DNA of 64,000 nucleotides, taken from the NCBI GenBank assembly GCA_944389975.1, contig CALXOH010000046.1, forward strand, positions 45,513 to 109,512, in the 5' to 3' direction. A program made the translations under genes and the position numbers. This document shows positions 26,176-34,380 of this stretch, one piece after another. The notes beneath the pieces are model-generated. The model ran no database searches and was not told where the DNA came from. It saw only the letters and a list, made by a program, of their open reading frames with translations. Source of the stretch: an uncultured Spirochaetaceae bacterium. Lineage in GTDB: Bacteria > Spirochaetota > Spirochaetia > Sphaerochaetales > Sphaerochaetaceae. Every line of letters starts with the position of its first letter. The first letter of the stretch is position 1.

Positions 26176-27363
26176 ATGAAAAAATTACATGAATGGATAG
26201 ACAACACTGGATATAATTTATTGTATTATCTTCATGCTCTAATTTGCATCTTCTTTTCAATTTTTCCAATTGATGAGGAGAAGATACATGTTTCCTGCTG
26301 GACAGGAAAAGGTGGATTTTCTTGTAATCCAAAATCTATAATACAAGAATTAGAAAAGGAATATCCAAACAAATATAAAATATATTGGGCTGTAAATAAT
26401 CCAAATGAAAATAAAAAGATTTTTCCTTCTTATATTAAATTAGTAAAATACCATTCATTGAAATCATTGTTTCACCAAATGACAGCATTCTTATGGATAG
26501 ATAATTGCAGGAAGGATTTGCCATATAAACGTAAAAACCAATTCTACCTTCAAACATGGCATGGCTCTGGACCAATGAAAAAAGTTGAGAAGGATGTAGA
26601 AAACACATTACCTCATGGATATAGATTAAATGCCCAAAAAGACTCTCTTGAAGCAGATTGTATACTCTCAGGAAGTGAACTTGACTCAAATATTTATCGA
26701 AATTCTTTCTGGTACAATGGCTTAATTCTAGAGTCAGGATATCCTAAAACCGATATTATCTTTTCGGATTACGGAGAGATAAAGAGACGATTTTGTAAAG
26801 AATATCACCTTAAAGAAACAACTAAGTTTGTTATATATGCTCCAACATTTAGAGATCATAAAAGAACTTCAGAATTTCAATATGAACTTAAAGTCTTCCC
26901 TGTTTTGTCTTCTTTAAAAAGGAAATATGGAGGAGATTGGATACTTTTACTACGGATGCATAAATATAATTGCATTTCTGTAAAAAATTTATGTGAAAAC
27001 AATAACTGCATTGATGTCTCCTCGTATTCAGATATCCAAGAATTATTAAGTTTTGTTGATGTTGCAATTGATGACTATTCATCTTGGTTGTATGATTTCA
27101 TGTTGACAGGGCGTCCTTGTTTCCTATTTACTCCCGATTTAAGTGAATATTATGACTATAGAGGATTTTACATTGATCTTTATTCTCTGCCATATCCAAT
27201 CTCCACTAATATGGAATCACTATGCAACAATATTGAAAAAATGGATGATGAGGAATGCAAAAGAAGAAGTATAAAATTTCTAAAGGAATATAATTTCTTT
27301 AATGACGGACATGCAGCTCAAAGAGTTGTTAAATGGATAAATGATATAAAAAAAGAGAGCTAG
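26176..27363 (+). CDS. CDP-polyol phosphotransferase (TagF/TagB-like)
   Basis: 395 residues of the CDP-glycerol glycerophosphotransferase family. Diagnostic motifs: QTWHGSGPMK, YAPTFRD and SSYSD...DDYSSWLYDF, with conserved His and Asp/Ser residues of the active site. Transfers glycerol- or ribitol-phosphate from a CDP carrier onto a glycan, which fits the cytidylyltransferase 2 kb upstream. A teichoic-acid-like polymer in a diderm is implied. Followed after 4 bp by a capsular synthesis gene. Confidence 0.9.
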   Translation: MKKLHEWIDNTGYNLLYYLHALICIFFSIFPIDEEKIHVSCWTGKGGFSCNPKSIIQELEKEYPNKYKIYWAVNNPNENKKIFPSYIKLVKYHSLKSLFHQMTAFLWIDNCRKDLPYKRKNQFYLQTWHGSGPMKKVEKDVENTLPHGYRLNAQKDSLEADCILSGSELDSNIYRNSFWYNGLILESGYPKTDIIFSDYGEIKRRFCKEYHLKETTKFVIYAPTFRDHKRTSEFQYELKVFPVLSSLKRKYGGDWILLLRMHKYNCISVKNLCENNNCIDVSSYSDIQELLSFVDVAIDDYSSWLYDFMLTGRPCFLFTPDLSEYYDYRGFYIDLYSLPYPISTNMESLCNNIEKMDDEECKRRSIKFLKEYNFFNDGHAAQRVVKWINDIKKES

Positions 27364-27367
27364 TCAA

Positions 27368-28297
27368 ATGAAGAAGATACCAATAAAAATATATTTGGAT
27401 ATAGTCAGGAATTTTGTGATACAAAAATCTCAGCATTTTGATGCAAGCTATAAAGATCGGGCAGCCGTAGAGCTACAAAATTCGCTATTGTCCTTTTTAT
27501 CCTTTGATTGTAACGAAATCTTAATCAAATATGAAAAGATACAATATGAAAATATCATTGAGATGAAAATACCACGAGTGATTTGGATTTTTTGGTGGCA
27601 AGGAAGTGATTCGATAAATCCGTTTATATCCGCCTGCATTCAAAAAATGCAAAAAATAAAGCAATTTACAGTAAATATTGTTACTAAGGATAATATCAAT
27701 GAATTTATAAACATAGATGATATTTTGCCTTTATATTTAAATAAAAAAATTTTTGTCCAAACTTTATCGGATATTGTACGAATGCGACTACTAAGAAAGT
27801 ATGGAGGTTTTTGGTGTGATGCTTCTATTGTTGTAATTGACGATAATTATTTTGATTATATCGTAGAAAATTTTTCCTTTTTCACTAATCACCTTAAGGA
27901 CTTTAATCCAGCCAATAACGTTAGTCATGGACGTTATGGAGGATTCTTTTTGGCGACATATCCAAATAATCCAGCATTATGCTTTTTTGATGATTGCCTT
28001 TCCTACTTTTTACTTAAGCATAGAGGATTGATTGATTATACACAGATTGATTATATCGTAAAACTTGGATATCTGAATCTTTCTTTCATAAGAGATCTTA
28101 TAGATAGCGTTCCCTTCAACAACCAAGATATTTGGTGGTTAAATTCTGTGCTATCAAAGCCTTTTGACAAGGCTCTTTGGAATGAAAAGATACAAGAAAA
28201 TCATATCTTTAAATTATCAGGAAAAGGTATCCAGAATGGACTTAGCACTATTAACAGCGGGACATTTTGTGATTATGTTATGAAAAATATACTGTGA
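27368..28297 (+). CDS. Capsular polysaccharide synthesis protein (GT32-like), copy A
   Basis: 309 residues of the Caps_synth/GT32-like family: PRVIWIFWWQGSD near residue 75, then LSDIVRMRLLRKYGGFWCDASIVV with the D-x-D-like metal site. Transfers a sugar onto the capsule chain. Overlaps the next paralogue by 4 bp. Confidence 0.85.
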   Translation: MKKIPIKIYLDIVRNFVIQKSQHFDASYKDRAAVELQNSLLSFLSFDCNEILIKYEKIQYENIIEMKIPRVIWIFWWQGSDSINPFISACIQKMQKIKQFTVNIVTKDNINEFINIDDILPLYLNKKIFVQTLSDIVRMRLLRKYGGFWCDASIVVIDDNYFDYIVENFSFFTNHLKDFNPANNVSHGRYGGFFLATYPNNPALCFFDDCLSYFLLKHRGLIDYTQIDYIVKLGYLNLSFIRDLIDSVPFNNQDIWWLNSVLSKPFDKALWNEKIQENHIFKLSGKGIQNGLSTINSGTFCDYVMKNIL

Positions 28298-29247
28298 GAG
28301 TACTTACTACCATGAATTTTCAGCAAACTTCCAATCTTATAAAGCAATATTTTCGTACACATTCAGTACTAATGGTGATATCGCAGTTCCTACACTTGGG
28401 AACATCTTCGATTGCCACAGGCATTATCGGATCTTCCGTCCAATATAAAGCATACAAAATACTTAAAAGAAGGTATGCATATATTCTAAATAATAAGAAC
28501 TTGCATAAAATAGAACATAATGATGCATTCGACAATTATGAAAACGTAATTTGGTTTTTTTGGTATCAAGGTTTAGATAATGCACCTTCGCTTGTAAAGA
28601 TTTGTCACGATTCAATTGTCAAAAACTTGTCTTCAAAGAAAACAATTATTATAGATAAAGATAATTTTACTAATTATGTCAACATTCCAAAATACATACT
28701 TGAAAAGTTTGAAGCTAAAAAGTTCTCAATTACACATTTCTCTGATATCTTACGTATAGCCTTGCTGGCTCGTTATGGCGGTACTTGGATCGATGCTACT
28801 GTTCTTTGCACAGGAAATGAGAAGTTAAATCAATTTATGAATTCCCAGTTTTTTGTTTTTCGTTCCCTTCCTCCTGGGAATTCAGCAAGTTGCAATTTTG
28901 TTTCATCTTGGTTTATATCAGCAAAACCATCATCTAAAATTATCCAACAAACATATCAATTACTATTAGAGTACTGGAAAAAAGAGGATTCGTTACTTGA
29001 TTACTACCTCTTGCATTTATTTCTTTGTATATCTATCGAAAACAATCCAGAAGAATGGAAGTTTTGTAAAGTTTCAAGTAATGGATATCCTCATCTATTG
29101 CAATTTATGTTCAAAGAAAAATTCAATTGTGAAAAATGGAATGAAATTAAGAATTTGACAGACGTTCATAAATTAGCAAATAAATTTAAAAAAGAAGATA
29201 TTATAAGGAAATCGTATATGGATGTGTTTTTCAATCAATCATTGTAG
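28294..29247 (+). CDS. Capsular polysaccharide synthesis protein (GT32-like), copy B
   Basis: 317 residues if the GTG at 28294 (GTGA overlap with copy A) is used; an ATG at 28312 is the alternative and neither has a clear ribosome site. Motifs: ENVIWFFWYQGLDNAP and HFSDILRIALLARYGGTWIDATVL. Same family as copies A and C but well diverged, so probably a different linkage. Confidence 0.85.
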   Translation: MRVLTTMNFQQTSNLIKQYFRTHSVLMVISQFLHLGTSSIATGIIGSSVQYKAYKILKRRYAYILNNKNLHKIEHNDAFDNYENVIWFFWYQGLDNAPSLVKICHDSIVKNLSSKKTIIIDKDNFTNYVNIPKYILEKFEAKKFSITHFSDILRIALLARYGGTWIDATVLCTGNEKLNQFMNSQFFVFRSLPPGNSASCNFVSSWFISAKPSSKIIQQTYQLLLEYWKKEDSLLDYYLLHLFLCISIENNPEEWKFCKVSSNGYPHLLQFMFKEKFNCEKWNEIKNLTDVHKLANKFKKEDIIRKSYMDVFFNQSL

Positions 29248-29331
29248 TGCTTTATAAAATACAGCATAAAATTGTTTATAATTCTAAATTAGATTCATCA
29301 AGATTAGTTAAATGAAGGTAGCATAATTTAT

Positions 29332-30462
29332 ATGAAACTTAATGTTTTATTTGTCGCAAATAATATTGACCCTCTAGATGGAGGAATCTCCACTTTTATT
29401 ATGAATTGCTACAAATACTTTGATCATGAGAAGATTCAAATAGATTTTGTTGTTCACACGCCTCCCCCAGATCATATAGCACTGTATTTCAAACAACATG
29501 GTAGTAATATTTTCTACATTGATCCTTTCAATATAATCAAATATAGATTCTTTTGGAGGAAGTTTCTGAAATTACATAGTAATTATAATATTGTGCATAT
29601 TCATTCATATGATCCGGCTTTTCTTTATCTTGGATTAGTAAAGAAAAATAAAATGATTTCTATCATACATAGCCACACAACCAACATGCCGAAATTTAAC
29701 ATTGTCGACCGGATATGTAAATTCAATCAATTTACTTCAGGTTTCTACGCTGACTATTTTTTTGGATGTTCTAAGCAGGCAATTGAAGATCGCTTTGGGA
29801 AAAATATTGCTAATTCTATTGAAAGGAGTCTAGTAATTCCAAATGGAATTGAGACTCAACAATTTAAATTTAATGGCAAAGCAAGAGAACAGATTAGAAA
29901 AAATCTTAATATAAGTAATGACACCATCCTTATTGGACAAGTAGGCAGATTTGATTACCAGAAAAATCAACTTTTCTCCATAAATGTGTTTTCTTGTTTT
30001 CACGAACATCATGCGGATTCAAAACTTATTTTGATAGGAGATGGAAAAGATGAGCAGAAAATCAGGAATGAAATCAACAAATACAAGCTTAATGATTTTG
30101 TGATTATACTACATCGCCAAAACAATATAAGCGATTATCTATCCGCATTTGACATGTTCTTGTTTCCTTCGACTTACGAAGGATTTGGAATTGCATTACT
30201 GGAAGCCCAATGTTCCGGACTTCACTGTTTTGTCTCCAAAGAAACAATAGTTCCTGAATGTGACATGAAATGTAATCTCTTGCATCGAATCAGTTTGAGT
30301 GACTCTGCTGAACATTGGTCAAAAGTCTTACTTGAATTCATTCCACGCATCACACAAGACCGATATATATTCTCAAATAAAGTGAAAGAAAATGGCTACG
30401 ATCTCGCAGATTGCATTAAAATCATCGAAAACTTCTATTTCACACACACTAGAACTTATTGA
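29332..30462 (+). CDS. GT4-family glycosyltransferase
   Basis: 376 residues of the GT-B type: LFVANNIDPLDGGIST at the N-terminal glycine-rich loop, HIHSYDP, VIPNGIETQQF, and the EX7E motif in STYEGFGIALLEAQ. Retaining transferase for capsule or LPS-like glycan. AT-rich, with the run of capsule genes; 84 bp after copy B. Confidence 0.9.
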   Translation: MKLNVLFVANNIDPLDGGISTFIMNCYKYFDHEKIQIDFVVHTPPPDHIALYFKQHGSNIFYIDPFNIIKYRFFWRKFLKLHSNYNIVHIHSYDPAFLYLGLVKKNKMISIIHSHTTNMPKFNIVDRICKFNQFTSGFYADYFFGCSKQAIEDRFGKNIANSIERSLVIPNGIETQQFKFNGKAREQIRKNLNISNDTILIGQVGRFDYQKNQLFSINVFSCFHEHHADSKLILIGDGKDEQKIRNEINKYKLNDFVIILHRQNNISDYLSAFDMFLFPSTYEGFGIALLEAQCSGLHCFVSKETIVPECDMKCNLLHRISLSDSAEHWSKVLLEFIPRITQDRYIFSNKVKENGYDLADCIKIIENFYFTHTRTY

Positions 30463-30489
30463 CTATTGTTGGCTTAAGTAAAACACTCA

Positions 30490-31440
30490 TTATAGATATT
30501 GATCAGTTAAATACTGATAGACTGAATACGTTTTTGTCTTTCGATGCTTTTTGTTCCAGACAAGCTTGGAAAAAGTATTATTTAATAAAATTTTATTAAC
30601 CCTATCTATAGAATAAGGAGTTTCAAGGATAGAAACTAAATCATATACACCTTCTCCAATATAGTCCAAATTATCAATCAAATCTTTTATATCTGGCATC
30701 GAAAAGTACTGAAGCATAAATGAATAATCCAACAAATAATAATCAATGATTACATCCTTGTTCTTCCAATACGTAGAAAGAAATTCTCGTTCAAATAAAA
30801 AAGGTTTGGAATTTGGAGTACCACCTAACACAAAACAATGAAGTCTATCATTCTGTACGAAAGGTGTTTTCTTAAAAGGAGTATGTAAGGAAAATAATGG
30901 CTGATTGAAGATTCCTTCTGGTATTGGATTGGAAACAAGTATTGTTGAATCCAACCATAACCCACCATGTTCGGCTATCAAAAAGACTCGCATTATATCT
31001 GATAATTGGGCAAACGAAATTATTCCAACTTTGTGTTTACTAATTATGTATTCAGGTAAATCTACATAATCCTTGTAATTTTCCTCTGAAATCACAATGA
31101 CATCAGCACCATTCGCATTTTTCCGGATACTATTAATGCACATACGCACTAACTCAGGAGCTTTAGCCTCGCCTTGCCACCACATCACCCATATGTAACG
31201 ATGTTTCAGCTCGCTGACAGGATAAATAGGTAAAGATTTGAATTTATCCACAATAAAAGAAAAATCTTTGTACAAAGAATCCAAAACATATTTATGTTTC
31301 TTTTTTACAATTCCATATACCAATTCATTCTTGAAAGCAGGTAAAAAATACAACAAAGAAACTGCTGTCTCAAAGCTCAATTTCCACGATATCTTATGGC
31401 CTACTCTAAACCAATTCTTTACTAGCCACTTAGTATTCAT
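30490..31440 (-). CDS. Capsular polysaccharide synthesis protein (GT32-like), copy C
   Basis: 316 residues. HRYIWVMWWQGEAKAPELV and FAQLSDIMRVFLIAEHGGLWLDSTILV mark the same family as the two copies on the other strand. A strong AAGGAGG lies before the ATG at 31440. The opposite orientation suggests separate acquisition or an inversion in the locus. Confidence 0.85.
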   Translation of the reverse strand: MNTKWLVKNWFRVGHKISWKLSFETAVSLLYFLPAFKNELVYGIVKKKHKYVLDSLYKDFSFIVDKFKSLPIYPVSELKHRYIWVMWWQGEAKAPELVRMCINSIRKNANGADVIVISEENYKDYVDLPEYIISKHKVGIISFAQLSDIMRVFLIAEHGGLWLDSTILVSNPIPEGIFNQPLFSLHTPFKKTPFVQNDRLHCFVLGGTPNSKPFLFEREFLSTYWKNKDVIIDYYLLDYSFMLQYFSMPDIKDLIDNLDYIGEGVYDLVSILETPYSIDRVNKILLNNTFSKLVWNKKHRKTKTYSVYQYLTDQYL

Positions 31441-31568
31441 ACCTCACCTCCTTTCGATACCAGGAATCAAAAGAATCTCCCCACATTCACTATACTTATA
31501 CAATTCTTTGGAATAAAATATCACCGATATTGAAACTTTTCCAGTTTTAGGATTTTATATCGTCATTT

Positions 31569-33140
31569 ATGGATAGCAAAACTATAGAACGAAGATTAAA
31601 TAGAATAGAAAAGACAAAACTAAATACGACAATTACATTATTTACTTCGATTATAATGGGAATATTTAGTTTCATTGAAAGAACAACTTTCAATAGATTC
31701 TTCATAGCTGACTATTTAGGTTTATATAGTTTCTTTAACAATATTATAGGTGTGTTAAGTGCAGCTGAACTTGGATTAAGCACCTCGATTGCATTTGCTT
31801 TATATGCTCCCTTAGAATTGCAAAAACATGACCAGATTGCTGCAATCATGCAATTTTATAAGAAAGCTTATTTTGTTGTAGGAACAATCATTCTCTTAGG
31901 TGGAATACTAATTCTTCCATGCATGAAATATCTTTTAAACACCGTTGTTCCTATGGAAGAAGTCAGGATCTATTTTCTTTTTTTTCTACTAAAAACAGTG
32001 TCAAATTACTATCTAGGTTATAAAGAGACATTATTAGCAGCTAATCAAGAACAATATAAAATTACACTTGTTTATAACGTTGCTTGGACTATTCTTTATA
32101 TTGTGGAGATTGCAATTGCTATCTTTACTCAGGACTTTTTACTGTATTCGATAAGTATATTTGCCATTAACCTTATTCGAACAATCATTTTGAATATAAT
32201 GGCAACTATTGAATTCCCAAAAATCAAGAGCTACAGAAAGGTAAAAATTGAAAAATCGATTTTTAACCACTTAATAAAAAATACAAAAGGATTGATAATA
32301 ACAAGGATCTCTACTGTCCTTGTGAGTACAACTGATTCAATATTAATCAGTGCAATGGTAGGCACAGCTTTCTTAGGTAGATATTCAAATTACCAAATGA
32401 TACTTTCTGGTTTAATGGCCCTTTCTACTCTCATTCCAAAATCGATTACCGCGAGTGTTGGAAATGCTGGCGTTACAGAAACAAAACGATCAATATCAAG
32501 AGGGTTTAATGCATTAAATTTAGCTTCTTTTTTTGTTTATGGACCATTATCTATATTACTGATAAATATCATTAATCCAATAGTCAGTGCTTTCTTTGGA
32601 GCAAATCGTACATTAGAGTTATTATCAGTGGCTTTGATATGCATCAATTTTTATCTAAATAACCAAAGAGAAATTCTCTTAACATATAAATCATCGCTTG
32701 GTCTTTATTGGGAAGATCGAAAACGTCCTTTGGCTGAAGGACTAACAAATTTAATTGTCTCGATTCTTCTAGGTTACAAAATGGGATTTTCTGGAATTAT
32801 TCTAGGAACGATTATTACAAATGTTTTTATTAATTTAATGATTGAACCTAAAGTAATATTTCATAGTGGATTCTGTAGTTCTACTTTTTGGTATTACATA
32901 AGTACTATAAATCGCTTTCTTCTAACAGTAGCGATCAGTTTTTTAACATATTTTATCAATAGTTTCATTCCTTTCGTAGGAGTTTTAGAAATAGTTTTAA
33001 AAAGTATTGTTTCTCTTCTTTTTACAGTAGTTATCCTATTTTTGATTTACAAAAATAATGACGAGGCAAAAACAATCCTTAAAACACTGAAAATCGCATT
33101 CATGGATAAGAAGAACCAAAAGAAAATGCTTGATATGTAA
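31569..33140 (+). CDS. Wzx-like polysaccharide flippase
   Basis: 523 residues with about 12-14 predicted membrane helices of the MOP/polysaccharide-transport superfamily (ADYLGLYSFFNNIIGVLSAAELGLS; GTAFLGRYSNYQMIL). Moves lipid-linked repeat units across the inner membrane before polymerisation. No clear Shine-Dalgarno before the ATG. No Wzy-like polymerase is evident nearby. Confidence 0.87.
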   Translation: MDSKTIERRLNRIEKTKLNTTITLFTSIIMGIFSFIERTTFNRFFIADYLGLYSFFNNIIGVLSAAELGLSTSIAFALYAPLELQKHDQIAAIMQFYKKAYFVVGTIILLGGILILPCMKYLLNTVVPMEEVRIYFLFFLLKTVSNYYLGYKETLLAANQEQYKITLVYNVAWTILYIVEIAIAIFTQDFLLYSISIFAINLIRTIILNIMATIEFPKIKSYRKVKIEKSIFNHLIKNTKGLIITRISTVLVSTTDSILISAMVGTAFLGRYSNYQMILSGLMALSTLIPKSITASVGNAGVTETKRSISRGFNALNLASFFVYGPLSILLINIINPIVSAFFGANRTLELLSVALICINFYLNNQREILLTYKSSLGLYWEDRKRPLAEGLTNLIVSILLGYKMGFSGIILGTIITNVFINLMIEPKVIFHSGFCSSTFWYYISTINRFLLTVAISFLTYFINSFIPFVGVLEIVLKSIVSLLFTVVILFLIYKNNDEAKTILKTLKIAFMDKKNQKKMLDM

Positions 33141-33151
33141 TTTACCGGTTA

Positions 33152-34285
33152 CTATATAGAGGTAGCTGCATCATAAATAATTTTATTTGCTAGACAACAA
33201 GCATCATAAATAATTGGTATCAGTTTAAAGTTCAAATCTAATAAACTTAACTTATTTGGATGCAGAGCATGCTCAAGGACCAGTTCTACTGCTTTTTTAT
33301 TATCATCAAAACAATTCCAGCCAACATGATATTTCTCTACATATTCAGCAGATGGAATAACTGTATATACAAGTTCTGTAATCAGAAATGGTCGATGTGC
33401 ATACATAGCTTCAACTATGGTATTGATCCCCGCTCTGCCTGCAACAATATCAGATGCAGCCAAATATTCATCTACATTTGAAATAAACCCCTTATTGAAA
33501 ACTTTGACATTCGTATTTCTTGCTCTTTCAACAAAGGCATCTATTTTCTTCTTCATTTTTTTATCTATCCCGCCGACAATTACTATCTGCATAGGAATAT
33601 TTTTCTTGATTAGCGCTTCCAATAAATGTAAAGAGCCAAGACCTTCTCCGCCTAAATTGAGTTGTAAAGTAAAAAGCTCCTCATCCAAGCCTAACTTCCT
33701 TCTCGTTTCCTTTTTATCTAAATTCCTTACATTAATTACCGCTTGTTGCAATGGAAATGGTACGATTTCAACCGTATTCCCAGGTTGGCCCATTGCCTTG
33801 ACAATAGAAGCACCTTCTTCTGTGGAAATATAGAATTTCCTCAATTTATTACATATCGAAGCCTTAGGAGCAGAAAATACATCTGTAGCGTAATAGTAAA
33901 CAGGAATATCTATATTGAGATTAGAAAGCATCTCCGAGAGAATCGTGCTTGCATATGGATGGGTTGCGAATATAAAGTCAGGCCTGAACTCATTTAGATT
34001 TGCCTTCAACATACGCCAACAATGTTTGTTTGCAAATCCAATACCCCACTCCATTCCATTTGAATTTGTGTCATTGTGTTTCGAAATATGCCTTTCCAAT
34101 GCCGGGAACCTCAACATTGTCCGCCAGAAAGTCTTGTTGATATGTCCCATCCATCTTATGTCAAGATAATCGAAAAACTCTTCAAGCATCATCTCTACAC
34201 CAAGTTTTTCCAACTCTTCTTTCACTGTTTTGGCAGGTACATAATGACCTTTTCCGCCATCAACATATACACAGAGACCTTTCAC
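33152..34285 (-). CDS. MGDG-synthase-like glycolipid glycosyltransferase, copy 1
   Basis: 377 residues, GT28-type: MKGLCVYVDGGKGHYVPA, FIFATHPYASTILSEM, QLNLGGEGLGSLHLLEALI and AGRAGINTIVEAMYAHRPFLI. The family adds hexose to diacylglycerol. A paralogue with the same motifs lies at 62192-63331. This copy is more AT-rich and sits beside capsule genes, so it may make a lipid anchor for the polymer (inference). Divergent from the MMPL transporter gene. Confidence 0.85.
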   Translation of the reverse strand: MKGLCVYVDGGKGHYVPAKTVKEELEKLGVEMMLEEFFDYLDIRWMGHINKTFWRTMLRFPALERHISKHNDTNSNGMEWGIGFANKHCWRMLKANLNEFRPDFIFATHPYASTILSEMLSNLNIDIPVYYYATDVFSAPKASICNKLRKFYISTEEGASIVKAMGQPGNTVEIVPFPLQQAVINVRNLDKKETRRKLGLDEELFTLQLNLGGEGLGSLHLLEALIKKNIPMQIVIVGGIDKKMKKKIDAFVERARNTNVKVFNKGFISNVDEYLAASDIVAGRAGINTIVEAMYAHRPFLITELVYTVIPSAEYVEKYHVGWNCFDDNKKAVELVLEHALHPNKLSLLDLNFKLIPIIYDACCLANKIIYDAATSI

Positions 34286-34380
34286 GGATTCACCTCAAAA
34301 CATGAGAATAACATATTATTTGGTTGTTTTATACTGATTAATTTCTTGCTAGCATATCTAATAATCTGTATTCTTCTGTT

